A stretch of DNA of 64,000 bases from OLB6 sp964493635 (GTDB taxonomy: Bacteria > Bacteroidota > Ignavibacteria > Kapaibacteriales > Kapaibacteriaceae). How positions within the stretch are numbered: the stretch's first letter is position 1; the number at the start of each line of letters is the position of its first letter. The notes beneath the pieces are model-generated. The model saw only the letters and a program-made list of their open reading frames with translations, searched no databases and was not told the DNA's origin. The stretch is from positions 24,281 through 88,280 of the forward strand of contig CAZBOW010000007.1 of NCBI GenBank assembly GCA_964493635.1, written 5' to 3'. Positions 10,330 to 19,066 of the stretch are shown piece after piece. The position numbers and the translations under genes were made by a program.

Positions 10330-11325
10330 ATGCGCATTGGAATTGTAGGAGCTGGAGCGTGGGGTACGGCCTTGGCCCATGTTGCCGCTCTCAACGGTCA
10401 TGACGTGCTGCTGTGGTCGTACGATCCAGCCGTTGTCGATCAGATCAACACGCGGCACATCAATCAGTCGTACCTTCCGCAGGGCACCTTGCAGGATGGC
10501 GTCCGTGCCACAGCAGCCATCGAGGACCTTGCTGGCTGTGCAGTGGTGATCAATGCCACACCGACGCAGTTTATCCGCTCGACGTTTACGCAGCACTCCA
10601 ATCTGGACGCACTGTTTGCCGGAACCATCCTCGTCAACGTGGCCAAGGGTATCGAGCTTGGTACGCACCTGCGGGTATCCGAGATCTTCGATCAGATTAT
10701 GCCGTCGAAAGCGGCCTTTGTGGTCCTCAGTGGACCGTCGCATGCCGAAGAGGTGATCCGCGACATGCCCACAACCGTCGTTGTTGCCAGCCAGCACCAC
10801 GATGCGGCAAAGGTGGTTCAGGAGGCTCTCTCCACCGAAACCTTTCGTGTGTACACGTCGGCGGACGTCATCGGTGTGGAGATCTGTGGCTCGCTGAAAA
10901 ACGTGATTGCCATTGCCGCCGGAATCATCGATGGGGCGCAACTTGGCGATAACACCAAGGCCGCGGTGATGACCCGTGGCTTGGCCGAGATGGCACGGCT
11001 GGGTCAGGCCGTAGGTGCCGACAAGGACACGTTCTTCGGGCTGGCTGGTATGGGCGATCTGATCGTGACGTGCGACTCGCGCCATTCGCGCAATCGCTTT
11101 GTTGGAGAAGAAGTTGGCAAGGGGAGGTCCCTGCAGGACGTTTTAGCAGGCATGACGGCGGTGGCCGAAGGGGTGCCGACAACCACCGCTGCGCTGGAGT
11201 TAGCCGCTGAAGCCGGCGTAGAGCTTCCCATCACGCAGAAAGTGGCTCAGATCTTGTTCGAAGGGGAGGATCCTCTGCGGGCGATCCACGACCTGATGGT
11301 TCGGCCTCACAAGTCGGAGTCGTGA
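10330..11325 (+). CDS. gpsA: NAD(P)-dependent glycerol-3-phosphate dehydrogenase
   Basis: GpsA reduces dihydroxyacetone phosphate to sn-glycerol-3-phosphate for phospholipid synthesis. The 331-residue protein begins with the Rossmann motif MRIGIVGAGAWGTALA. It has the substrate-site segment VLSGPSHAEEV, the catalytic Lys in CGSLKNVIAIAAGI, and the C-terminal GLAGMGDLIVTCDSRHSRN. It directly follows plsY, its functional partner. The stop lies only 2 bases from the stop codon of the convergent xseB gene. Confidence 0.95.
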   Translation: MRIGIVGAGAWGTALAHVAALNGHDVLLWSYDPAVVDQINTRHINQSYLPQGTLQDGVRATAAIEDLAGCAVVINATPTQFIRSTFTQHSNLDALFAGTILVNVAKGIELGTHLRVSEIFDQIMPSKAAFVVLSGPSHAEEVIRDMPTTVVVASQHHDAAKVVQEALSTETFRVYTSADVIGVEICGSLKNVIAIAAGIIDGAQLGDNTKAAVMTRGLAEMARLGQAVGADKDTFFGLAGMGDLIVTCDSRHSRNRFVGEEVGKGRSLQDVLAGMTAVAEGVPTTTAALELAAEAGVELPITQKVAQILFEGEDPLRAIHDLMVRPHKSES

Positions 11326-11364
11326 TCCTAATCCTGATCCCGATCCCGATCCCGATCGCGATCC
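11324..11364. repeat. 6-bp GATCCC tandem repeat at the gpsA/xseB junction
   Basis: About six degenerate copies of GATCCC run from the gpsA stop into the 3' end of xseB. On the minus strand they encode the Arg-Asp dipeptide tail of XseB (DRDRDRDRDQD, then stop). Confidence 0.75.
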
Positions 11365-11558
11365 GTTAGCGATCCGCCCAACTCTTGAATGCGCAGTTCC
11401 GCCCGCTCCAGGTAGGTACGCGCCGTTGCTGCAAGATCCATGCCTTCGGCAAACAACTGTAGCTGTTCCTCCAGCGGAACGTCACCTCGATCGAGAATCG
11501 AGGCAATCTCCTGCAGGCGCTTTAAGTGTTCTTCGATCGACAGGGGAGCGGTTTTCTT
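11328..11558 (-). CDS. xseB: Exodeoxyribonuclease VII small subunit, 5' partial
   Basis: Seventy-six residues are visible before the gap. They match XseB: SIEEHLKRLQEIASILDRGD, VPLEEQLQLFAEGMDLA, then ARTYLERAELRIQELGG. XseB helices bind the large subunit XseA, encoded just upstream on the same strand, to form the ssDNA exonuclease used in repair. The first 10-20 residues lie in the gap. The C-terminus is an unusual acidic/basic tail of repeated Arg-Asp, encoded by a 6-bp tandem repeat, that other XseB proteins lack. I found the frame by translating the region by hand. Confidence 0.85.
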   Translation of the reverse strand, partial: KKTAPLSIEEHLKRLQEIASILDRGDVPLEEQLQLFAEGMDLAATARTYLERAELRIQELGGSLTDRDRDRDRDQD

Positions 11559-11658
11559 NNNNNNNNNNNNNNNNNNNNNNNNNNNNNNNNNNNNNNNNNN
11601 NNNNNNNNNNNNNNNNNNNNNNNNNNNNNNNNNNNNNNNNNNNNNNNNNNNNNNNNNN
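11559..11658. other. Assembly gap (100 N) between xseA and xseB
   Basis: Exactly 100 N. It should hold the xseB start and the short xseA-xseB spacer. Confidence 0.9.
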
Positions 11659-11663
11659 TCGGA

Positions 11664-12896
11664 TTACGAGAGAGGTGAATCCGTCGAAACAGTCGTCGAT
11701 GATACGTGCTGCACAACAACCTGGGCTGTCTGTTCGTGTCGGCGCAACGTGATCTCATCGTGCAGGTGCAGTGGGGATGACGCTGGTAGGGGGCTTCCGT
11801 TGCGCTCAACGATAGCATAGCCAAGCCGTAACGGACGGTAGGGATGCATACTCTGTAGGTGCTGCTGGCGATGGTCTACCTGTTGAGCCATGGACGACAC
11901 TCGATGACGAACGCTCACGAGCATTCGACTGGTGACATCGTCCACACGCTGACCACGCAGGTGAATGCGCTCCAGAAGCCGGTCAGCAGCCGTGCCGTCG
12001 ATGAAGTCCTCGGCCAAACGCCGTAGCTCCTGTACCCGGTAGAGCAAGGCTTCGCGCATCACCTGAACGGATCGGTCGATGTCGGCGACCATCATGGCCA
12101 TCGTGATCGGCGTCACCAACTCGGCAGCGGCCGTTGGCGTGGCTGCGCGGACGTCGGCAACAAAGTCGGCAATGGTCACATCTGTTTCATGGCCTACGGC
12201 CGAGACGATGGGCGTGGTGGCAGCATGGATTGCCGCCGCCACCACCTCGGTGTTGAAGCTCCAGAGGTCCTCTAACGATCCGCCGCCACGTCCGACGATC
12301 ATCACATCAACGCCGGCAGTATCCATCTCGGCAATCGCCCTGGCAACATCACCAGCGGCAGCATCTCCCTGTACCAGTGTCGGACGAAACACGACCTCGA
12401 CCAAAGGGTTACGACGTTCAATGGTGGTAAGGATATCGTGGAGTGCTGCCCCGGTGGCCGAGGTAATGATTCCAACACGTCGGGGCATCGACGGTAGTGA
12501 CGTTTTCTGTGCAGCATCGAACCAACCACGGTCAGCCAGCGTGACCTTCAGGCGCTCAAACGCAGCGTAGAGATCGCCAATACCCTCCGGGCGGAGTACC
12601 TGGACGTCCAGCTGGTAGTTGCCCCGTGGCGCATACACGGTTAGCCGGCCCCCTACCACAACGCGATCGCCCTCCTTGGGGTGGTCCTGCAGAGGCCGCG
12701 ACTTCCACATCACGCAGGAGATTGCCGCATCATCGTCCTTGAGGGTGAAGTAGCGATGTCCGGAACTTGCCACCTTGTAATTCGACACTTCACCAACAAC
12801 GATTACGCTGCCGAGACCCTCCTCCAACAGGCCCTTGATCGCCTGGGTAAGTTCACCAACGGTGACGGCCTCTGAGGGAATGTCGCGTATTTTCAT
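11664..12896 (-). CDS. xseA: Exodeoxyribonuclease VII large subunit
   Basis: XseA is the catalytic subunit of exonuclease VII, which degrades single-stranded DNA to short oligonucleotides. The 410-residue protein has the N-terminal OB fold (VGEVSNYKVASSGHRYFTLKDDDA, with VMWKSR after it). The catalytic region holds RVGIITSATGAALHDIL, VGRGGGSLEDLWSFN, the downstream VSAVGHETDVTIADFVAD and AATPTAAAELV. A coiled-coil segment precedes the end RPLRLGYAIV. It is a complete gene whose stop lies 5 bases from the gap, with xseB next. Its start is divergent from ispF with a 35-bp spacer. Confidence 0.94.
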   Translation of the reverse strand: MKIRDIPSEAVTVGELTQAIKGLLEEGLGSVIVVGEVSNYKVASSGHRYFTLKDDDAAISCVMWKSRPLQDHPKEGDRVVVGGRLTVYAPRGNYQLDVQVLRPEGIGDLYAAFERLKVTLADRGWFDAAQKTSLPSMPRRVGIITSATGAALHDILTTIERRNPLVEVVFRPTLVQGDAAAGDVARAIAEMDTAGVDVMIVGRGGGSLEDLWSFNTEVVAAAIHAATTPIVSAVGHETDVTIADFVADVRAATPTAAAELVTPITMAMMVADIDRSVQVMREALLYRVQELRRLAEDFIDGTAADRLLERIHLRGQRVDDVTSRMLVSVRHRVSSMAQQVDHRQQHLQSMHPYRPLRLGYAIVERNGSPLPASSPLHLHDEITLRRHEQTAQVVVQHVSSTTVSTDSPLS

Positions 12897-12931
12897 GCCA
12901 GCAATTTAGCATCATGTTTTCTGGATACAGA

Positions 12932-13426
12932 ATGATTGGACTCGGATTCGACGTCCACCGACTGGCCGAAGGGGAGTCTCTCGTCTTGGGAGGGGTAGCG
13001 ATCCCTTCGACCATCGGGACCGTGGCGCATAGCGATGGCGATGTGATCCTACACGCACTGGTCGACGCACTGTTGGGAGCCCTTGGCCTTGGTGACATCG
13101 GAGAGCATTTTCCGGATACGGATCCACGGTGGAAGGGGGCTGACAGCGGCGTGTTTGTTATCCACGCCATGCAGATGCTCCGCAACGAGGGCTATGCTCC
13201 CATCAACATTGACTGCACGCTCGTGCTGCAGTCACCGAAGATTCTCGACTATAAACCGGCCATGCGGGCTCGGATTGCCGAGCTCTGTGGGTTGCCGATC
13301 CAACGGGTGAGTGTGAAGGCTACCACCAGCGAACATCTGGGCTATGCCGGTCGCAAGGAAGGCGTGCACGCCTGGGTGATATCGCAAGTGGAACCCATCG
13401 GTGCCCACCAACAGGATGCGGCGTGA
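12932..13426 (+). CDS. ispF: 2-C-methyl-D-erythritol 2,4-cyclodiphosphate synthase
   Basis: IspF closes the cyclodiphosphate ring in the MEP isoprenoid pathway. The family signature is complete: GFDVHR with the Asp/His zinc ligands, then AHSDGDVILHALVDALLGA with the third zinc His, FPDTDP, and the C-terminal VKATTSEHLGYAGRKEGVHAW. I chose ATG 12932 (MIGLGFDVH) because it matches the family start and has a GGA 6 bases upstream; an in-frame ATG at 12914 adds six residues with no ribosome site. The stop overlaps the GTG start of the following kinase. Confidence 0.93.
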   Translation: MIGLGFDVHRLAEGESLVLGGVAIPSTIGTVAHSDGDVILHALVDALLGALGLGDIGEHFPDTDPRWKGADSGVFVIHAMQMLRNEGYAPINIDCTLVLQSPKILDYKPAMRARIAELCGLPIQRVSVKATTSEHLGYAGRKEGVHAWVISQVEPIGAHQQDAA

Positions 13427-15684
13427 CACTGCGACGGATCTGCACCGGTGTCGTGGTGGTTGTCATCCTGCTCTGCGGGAGTTTATCGCTGCGGGCTGAT
13501 GCCGTTGATCCGCGCACCTATCATATTGTGCACCGATGGCCGGGATTGGTCGACCACACGGAACTGGGGCTGTTGATGGTCCAAGCCACCCCCGCCTGGC
13601 AAACAAGCGAGCCAGCGCTGGTGCTGATGTCGCCGTCCGGAGTGCCTCGATATCAGGCGCTGCCGGGAGCCGACGTCCGTGCCGCTGTGGTGCATCGTGG
13701 GGCCGTTTACGCGGTAGTTGCCCGTTCGGGGGCGGAGTCGGATGTTCTGGACGTGGTGGTGTTTGGACCAACCCTGACCGAGATCGGTCGCCTGAGGCTG
13801 CCGATCACGTTGCAGACGTCAACCGACGCCGTAGAGATGATCGCATCGCCGGTCTCCACCGCTCTGTTTGTTCGTGTGGGCTCGGCGCTCGTGCTGTACC
13901 GTCGCGAGGGCCTACCAGCGATGTCGGTGATCGAAACACGGATGCAGAGTATGTGTCGTGTTCAACGTTCCATCGGAGAGCTGGCCTACGTGCACGACGT
14001 TGGAGGCACGGCATTTCTGTCCGTGATTGATTCCATGGGAGTGTCGCGATCTGCCATTCAGATACCACTGGCAGAGCGCTCCCGCCTGAAGGCTTTGCCT
14101 CGTGGAGTAGCGGTGTTTTCCGGAGTTGAACAGGAGCGGCGAACACAGGTGACACTGGTGGATGTTGCAGCACAGGACGTTCGTCTGATCACGCTGCCGG
14201 CTCCTCGACCGTGGGTGGATGTCGTGGAGATCGATGGTCAGCTTGTGATCGCAGCCGTGCTGCAGCGTGGTGGTCGCACCGAGGTAGCCGTGTGGTCGGC
14301 AACCAATAGCGGCGAGATCCCTCCAGACGGTATCGTGCTGGATCGAGATTTGGGAATGCCCGTACGACTAACAGTATTGGAGTCGATGGTGGTTGTGCTG
14401 TCGCAGGCTGGTATCGTTACGCTCTCGACCGACGGTCAGGTCTACTCGCGCGATGCTCTGTTTGTGGGCGACCTTCCAGCAACGACCACCATCAAACACG
14501 GGGGCGACGAACTGCTGATACAGGCTCCCTCGCAGTCCCTAACAATGCGTTGGTCGGCACAGCCCTGGTGGTGGGTCCTGCGGTCGCTGCAGGGTATCTG
14601 GACGGCTGTCGTGCCACTGGTTCTGGGAAGTCTGATCGTGATCCTGTACGTGCGCTTACGATCGCAGCGACGGCTCTTTACCAGCATGGTCGACGTCCCT
14701 GCAGCCGGTCTGGTCTTTGTGGTGGACGGTGCTGGTCGGCTGGTGCGCACTAACGAACGGGCTGCCTCGCTGGTGCGATTGTCGAAACGGGTCCCGATGG
14801 GACGGTCGTTCCATAGCTACGTGCGTCATGCTGGGATGGAGGGGGTGCGTGGTTTCCTGATGGAGGCCTATACCAGCCAACGACCGCTTTCCGAGCGTGT
14901 TCGCGTAAGCGACGACGACGAAGAGCGCGATTATATGTTCACGTCCATGCCGATGGTTGGCACCCTTGGACGGTTCCGCGGCCTGATTGTCACAGCAGTG
15001 GACATCACCGAGGCGTTGGAGCAGCGTCGTCTGGTGAACTGGGCACAGTTAGCACACGACATGCAAACCAATCTTTCCACCATCCGATTGAATGCCGAAC
15101 AGCTGTCCCGAGAAACGGGTTCGGGCAACAACGAGCGGTTGCGGCGGATTCTCTTCCAGACGCATGTTCTCACGCAGCGAGTCCGTGATCTGGTGAGCGT
15201 TGGGCGCACCGAGGAGTTGCAGAGAGAGCCGGTTGATAGTGCCGAGCTCTGCACACAGATTCGGCAGGAGTTTGATCCCGAGATGTTCCCGCATGTGACC
15301 TTTGTGCTCAAACTCCGTGGTGCCATAATGAACGTGGACCGATTGAAATTATCCCGCGCGATCCGCAATGCCGTCGAGAATGCCATCAAGGCCCTTCGCG
15401 GAGCTCCCGGCACGGTAGAGATCTCTACCTGGTCCGACCGCGATGCCGTCTACGTTGGCGTCTCAGATACAGGGGTTGGCATGGACACGCTCACCATGGA
15501 GCACATGATGAAGCCCTACTTTACAACTTCGCGGGACGGCACCGGTGCTGGGATCGGCACGATGATCATGCAACACGTTACCCAGCAGCACGGAGGCACC
15601 TTGCGCGTAACCTCAGAACAGGGGCAGGGTACCCAGGTGGTGTTCCGAATACCGCATGGGATGCAGGGGGCTCGCCAGCTATGA
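13423..15684 (+). CDS. Membrane sensor histidine kinase with large periplasmic sensor
   Basis: A 753-residue kinase. A signal/anchor helix (about 6-25) leads into a ~350-residue periplasmic region rich in beta strands with repeated VALVLM/VVFG-like segments, possibly a beta propeller. A transmembrane helix lies at about 385-410. A PAS-like domain follows (AAGLVFVVDGAGRLVRTNERA...VTAVDIT). The HisKA box has its phospho-acceptor at His545 (WAQLAHDMQTNLS). The ATPase domain shows the N box AIRNAVENAIKAL, G1 DTGVGMD and G2 GTGAGIGT. It starts at GTG overlapping ispF (GTGA) and ends overlapping ruvX (ATGA). No response regulator is nearby, so its partner is unknown. Confidence 0.85.
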   Translation: MTLRRICTGVVVVVILLCGSLSLRADAVDPRTYHIVHRWPGLVDHTELGLLMVQATPAWQTSEPALVLMSPSGVPRYQALPGADVRAAVVHRGAVYAVVARSGAESDVLDVVVFGPTLTEIGRLRLPITLQTSTDAVEMIASPVSTALFVRVGSALVLYRREGLPAMSVIETRMQSMCRVQRSIGELAYVHDVGGTAFLSVIDSMGVSRSAIQIPLAERSRLKALPRGVAVFSGVEQERRTQVTLVDVAAQDVRLITLPAPRPWVDVVEIDGQLVIAAVLQRGGRTEVAVWSATNSGEIPPDGIVLDRDLGMPVRLTVLESMVVVLSQAGIVTLSTDGQVYSRDALFVGDLPATTTIKHGGDELLIQAPSQSLTMRWSAQPWWWVLRSLQGIWTAVVPLVLGSLIVILYVRLRSQRRLFTSMVDVPAAGLVFVVDGAGRLVRTNERAASLVRLSKRVPMGRSFHSYVRHAGMEGVRGFLMEAYTSQRPLSERVRVSDDDEERDYMFTSMPMVGTLGRFRGLIVTAVDITEALEQRRLVNWAQLAHDMQTNLSTIRLNAEQLSRETGSGNNERLRRILFQTHVLTQRVRDLVSVGRTEELQREPVDSAELCTQIRQEFDPEMFPHVTFVLKLRGAIMNVDRLKLSRAIRNAVENAIKALRGAPGTVEISTWSDRDAVYVGVSDTGVGMDTLTMEHMMKPYFTTSRDGTGAGIGTMIMQHVTQQHGGTLRVTSEQGQGTQVVFRIPHGMQGARQL

Positions 15685-16115
15685 GGTATGATTCTCTTTC
15701 CGGCAAGCGGATCATGGCCTTGGATGTAGGCACGGTACGGATCGGCGTGGCCGTCTGCGACGAATTGCACATCACGGTGTCGACGCGGCCGGTCATCGCC
15801 AACGATGCCTCGGTGATCCAATCGATTCAGCAACGCATTGCCGCCGATCGCATCGACCTGCTCCTGATCGGAGTGCCGCGAAAGGTCGATGATGTGACGT
15901 CGCCCATCATCGAGACGATTGAACGATTCATCGCCGATGTGCGTCAGCACGTGTCGATTCCGGTGGTAGAAGTCGACGAAGCATTCTCCACCCAACACGC
16001 ATTATCGGTGATGCGCTCGACGGCCATGTCGCGAAAGCGCCGGCACACAAAGGGAACAAAGGACCAAGTTGCTGCGGCCGTTATTCTGCGGGAGTTTCTT
16101 GATGAACGTTCGTAA
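15681..16115 (+). CDS. ruvX: RuvX/YqgF-type Holliday junction resolvase-like protein
   Basis: A 144-residue RNase H-fold protein of the YqgF family, implicated in pre-16S rRNA 5' processing and proposed as a Holliday-junction resolvase. The first catalytic Asp sits in IMALDVGTVRIGVAVCDE, followed by LLLIGVPRKVDD, then VVEVDEAFST, and the terminal acidic residue in KGTKDQVAAAVILREFLD. The start overlaps the kinase stop (ATGA). The 3' end overlaps the next gene by 14 bases. Confidence 0.9.
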   Translation: MRYDSLSGKRIMALDVGTVRIGVAVCDELHITVSTRPVIANDASVIQSIQQRIAADRIDLLLIGVPRKVDDVTSPIIETIERFIADVRQHVSIPVVEVDEAFSTQHALSVMRSTAMSRKRRHTKGTKDQVAAAVILREFLDERS

Positions 16116-17481
16116 GTCCAATATTGCCGTGGTCATCATCGCATGGGCGCTCTGTGCGGCCGGTGCTATGACGGCCTTCGGACAACCATCCATGCAGGCC
16201 GATGCCTACGTTGTTCCGCACTCCGGCAACGACAGTTCAACAATCGTTGTGTTTGTGCGGATCCCGAACTCCTTGCTGACGTTTGTCCGCGTGACGGATC
16301 CCAACGACGTCGGCGGCAACTTCAAGTCGACGGTGGTGGTCGGAGCAGAGCTGCGCGACAGTATCGGCGTGATCCGACAGCGTGAGCGATGGGATCATGT
16401 GGTGTATGCTACCTCGTACGAGGAAACCACTAACACTGATCGACACACCATTGGGTGGCTGCTCTTCCGCGTTCGTCCGGGGGTGTATTCTGTTACGCTG
16501 GAAACCCTCTCGCGCAAAACCAAGGAGATCGTGCTGGATTCACTGCGAGCGTCACCTGGTCAACAACAGGAGCAGCCCGGCGGCATCGTGAGCCGTCCGC
16601 TGTTTGTCCAGGCCATCGCCCGCGACGGCAAAGAGGTACTCCGACCCTACGTGATGAATGGCGACGTAGGATTTTCCGCACAGGACGCGCGCGCGCTGGT
16701 GCTCATTGCCAGTACCACCGATGCCGAGTTCGATTACGTGATTCGCCAGCTCCCGTATGGGCCTCAGGAGATCCAGTGGTGGGACATTGAACCGATCGAA
16801 GGGCGAACAAAGGCGAGTACCACACGTATGCCTCGTCTGTCGGACGACGCCACATCGCAGGAGGCGCTGCTGGAGATCCGGCATCGGGATACGACGGCCG
16901 GTGGTGCATCGACCGCCTTGCTCGAGATCCCGGTCCCCGTGTCGGTGCTGGTGCCGGGAAACTACGAGCTGGCCTTAGCGCGCCGATCGTCGTGGTCGGC
17001 CGATACCATGCGGATCCGATTTCGGATTCTCTGGGAGCGCATGCCGCAATCCCTGCGGAGTATCGATCGTGCAATGAAACTGATGCATCATATCCTGCGC
17101 GACGACCAGCTGGACTCCTTGGACGGAAGCACCGATGTGCAGCGTCGACGCCTGCTGATGGACTGGTGGCGGCGCAACGATCCAACACCAATCAGCACGT
17201 TTAACGAACGCATGGCGGTGTACTTCCACCGCGCCGACGAGGCCGATCGGCAATACAGTACGATTCAGGAGCCAACGGGCTCCCTGAGCGAGCGGGGGCG
17301 GGTGTACATGCTCTACGGGCGCCCGACAACGATCAGCACGTTGCTACCGGTGGACGATGAGCCACGGGAAACGTGGATCTACACCAACGAGGTGAACAAA
17401 GAAATTACTTTTGGGATCGACCGACAAGGCATCTACCGCATTCGTGACGTGTTCGACCGGTCGCTGCTTCCGGCGGACTAA
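16102..17481 (+). CDS. Exported GWxTD-domain-like protein
   Basis: A 459-residue protein with a signal peptide (hydrophobic 9-27, ending AFGQ). The C-terminal ~130 residues resemble the GWxTD domain common in Bacteroidetes/Chlorobi and Gemmatimonadetes: MDWWRRNDPTPIS, then ERGRVYMLYGRPTTI, ending ETWIYTNEVNKEITFGIDRQG. The name-giving GWxTD residues are replaced by GSLSE just before RGRVYMLYG. The function of the family is unknown. I chose ATG 16102 because GGGAG lies 7-11 bases upstream; it overlaps ruvX. The stop shares a CTAA with the stop of the convergent small gene. Confidence 0.7.
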   Translation: MNVRKSNIAVVIIAWALCAAGAMTAFGQPSMQADAYVVPHSGNDSSTIVVFVRIPNSLLTFVRVTDPNDVGGNFKSTVVVGAELRDSIGVIRQRERWDHVVYATSYEETTNTDRHTIGWLLFRVRPGVYSVTLETLSRKTKEIVLDSLRASPGQQQEQPGGIVSRPLFVQAIARDGKEVLRPYVMNGDVGFSAQDARALVLIASTTDAEFDYVIRQLPYGPQEIQWWDIEPIEGRTKASTTRMPRLSDDATSQEALLEIRHRDTTAGGASTALLEIPVPVSVLVPGNYELALARRSSWSADTMRIRFRILWERMPQSLRSIDRAMKLMHHILRDDQLDSLDGSTDVQRRRLLMDWWRRNDPTPISTFNERMAVYFHRADEADRQYSTIQEPTGSLSERGRVYMLYGRPTTISTLLPVDDEPRETWIYTNEVNKEITFGIDRQGIYRIRDVFDRSLLPAD

Positions 17482-17819
17482 CGAGGCTCCCAGCCCTCGC
17501 CCTCACACGGGGGGTCCTCGGTGATCACGTGGATGTCCATGATTTGGCACAACTGATTTGTGGCGTTGAAATGCCGACATGCGCCGCACAGACTGCCACT
17601 GTGGAGCTCTTCGACCGTATCGTTAAAGCGCTGGTACTGTAACCAGGCCGGGTAGACGCCGATGGCCCAGAACGCAAACAACACGGTGGTCCACCACCAG
17701 CCAGAACTCGAGAAGGTCGAGTTGAGCAGCACGGCAATGGTGCCGATGGCGGCCACGCGCATCAATGCTGCCGCTACGATCGAACCAGTGGTTGCGCGAG
17801 GTTGTGGGGGTGTGCTCAT
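17478..17819 (-). CDS. Small membrane protein with C-terminal four-Cys motif
   Basis: A 113-residue protein with two hydrophobic helices (about 14-34 and 40-62, the latter WWWTTVLFAFWAIGVYPAWL). A soluble tail carries four cysteines in CGACRHF and then NQLCQIM...PPCEGEGWEP, a spacing suggesting metal binding. No family recognised. The start overlaps the stop of the upstream glycosyltransferase (ATGA), so the two are co-translated and a shared role is likely. ATG 17819 was preferred because the longer frame reads through a tandem repeat inside the glycosyltransferase gene. Confidence 0.65.
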   Translation of the reverse strand: MSTPPQPRATTGSIVAAALMRVAAIGTIAVLLNSTFSSSGWWWTTVLFAFWAIGVYPAWLQYQRFNDTVEELHSGSLCGACRHFNATNQLCQIMDIHVITEDPPCEGEGWEPR

Positions 17820-19021
17820 GATCGACGATTTCGTTGACGATCTCGTTGACGATCTCGTTGATAGGCGCGGCCTTTCCACTGGGCACCGCTCCGTGAGTAC
17901 GCCCAACGAATCGAGTTGAGTCCGATGAGAATCGACCAGGCCGCCGTCACCGGTTGCAAGAAGGCATGCCACCAGGGCATCTGAAAGCGCACGGCAATCA
18001 GCCACCGGATCGCCCCAGCGATCATCAACTGTGGAAGTACATAGGCCACGGATTCACCCATCACCAGCATGACTGCCGGGGCAACGTAGGCCGTTGCCAG
18101 ATGGGCCATAAAGAGCGTTGTTAGTGGCAGGTTGTAACCAGTACCTGGGAAAAAGTTCTTCGAGAATCCCAGCGTGACCTCACGGGCCGATGTATACATC
18201 CGGCACCACACGTACCGCGTGCCATCGACCAGTGCGATACGCTTGCCAGCCCCCTTCATGACCTTGGCCAGAAAAACGTCTTCGACCAGTGCATCATGGA
18301 CAGCCGTGTGGCCACCAACATCTTGGTAGGCATCACGACGGAACCACATGAACTGACCGTTGGCAGCGGAAAACGATGTTCGGCGGTTTTCGACAATGAG
18401 GTGATTGGGCAGGTAGCTGAAATACAGCATGTGCACCATCGGAATCACGGCGTGTTCACCGAACGTCCCCAGTTCCTCGTAGGGGATCAGCGAAAAGAAA
18501 TCGAGTTGATCGCGCTGCGCAATGCTGACGGCCGCGGCAAGCGTCTCGGGCTGATGCACCGTGTCGGCGTCGGTAAAGAGCAGATACTCGCCCGTAGCCT
18601 GCTGCGACAGCTGGTGGCAGGCCCACGACTTGCCAACCCAACCGTCGGGAAGCGGACTGCCGTTGATAACGCGGAGGTTGTCGTAGCGCGTGCACAGATC
18701 GTCGAGCAGTGCACCGGTGCGATCGGTGCTCCCATCGTTTAGGACGATGACCTCGTAGGCCTCACGATCGGGGGCCTGACGATCGGGACCATACGTCTGC
18801 CGACAGAGACTCTCAACGCAGGCTTCGATGCAACGTTCCTCGTTGCGGGCCGGCACCAGGACCGACACCCGCGGCCAGTCCGCGGCCGTGCGCCACGCCC
18901 AAGCCTCCGGCAATGGAAGGCGGCGGAAGAATTTGAGGTTGGCTACCGTGACTGCCAGTAGAACAAGCAGAATGCCGGTGATGCCAAGGTGATACAGGTC
19001 GAGGACGTCAGCGATGTTCAT
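17816..19021 (-). CDS. Family 2 membrane glycosyltransferase (possibly CruC-like)
   Basis: A 401-residue GT2 enzyme. An N-terminal membrane helix (about 9-30) precedes the GT-A domain. That domain has VSVLVPARNEERCIEACVES, the nucleotide site VIVLNDGSTDRT, DGWVGKSWACHQL, the metal-binding FTDADT, and the acceptor-site EDVFLAKVMK. Three C-terminal hydrophobic segments follow. It is divergent, with a 45-bp spacer, from a carotenoid 1,2-hydratase. In green sulfur bacteria a hydratase (CrtC) and a GT2 glucosyltransferase (CruC) modify the same carotenoid end, so a carotenoid substrate is a reasonable inference. The last residues (QRDRQRDRQRNRRS) come from a 12-bp tandem repeat. Confidence 0.8.
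   Translation of the reverse strand: MNIADVLDLYHLGITGILLVLLAVTVANLKFFRRLPLPEAWAWRTAADWPRVSVLVPARNEERCIEACVESLCRQTYGPDRQAPDREAYEVIVLNDGSTDRTGALLDDLCTRYDNLRVINGSPLPDGWVGKSWACHQLSQQATGEYLLFTDADTVHQPETLAAAVSIAQRDQLDFFSLIPYEELGTFGEHAVIPMVHMLYFSYLPNHLIVENRRTSFSAANGQFMWFRRDAYQDVGGHTAVHDALVEDVFLAKVMKGAGKRIALVDGTRYVWCRMYTSAREVTLGFSKNFFPGTGYNLPLTTLFMAHLATAYVAPAVMLVMGESVAYVLPQLMIAGAIRWLIAVRFQMPWWHAFLQPVTAAWSILIGLNSIRWAYSRSGAQWKGRAYQRDRQRDRQRNRRS
17821..17862. repeat. 12-bp tandem repeat at the 3' end of the glycosyltransferase gene
   Basis: Three copies of TCGTTGACGATC (17831-17862, the last one diverging) plus a partial leading copy. They encode the basic C-terminal tail of the glycosyltransferase and lie just upstream of the next start codon. 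Confidence 0.75.
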
Positions 19022-19052
19022 AACAAGTGCCAACCTACGAAACCGCGTGTGA

Positions 19053-19060
19053 TAACTTTG
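19053..19060 (+). promoter_or_regulatory. TAnnTTTG -7 box before the carotenoid hydratase gene
   Basis: TAACTTTG ends 6 bases before the ATG at 19067. There is no space for a ribosome-binding site, which points to a leaderless message. Confidence 0.6.
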
Positions 19061-19066
19061 TTCGTC

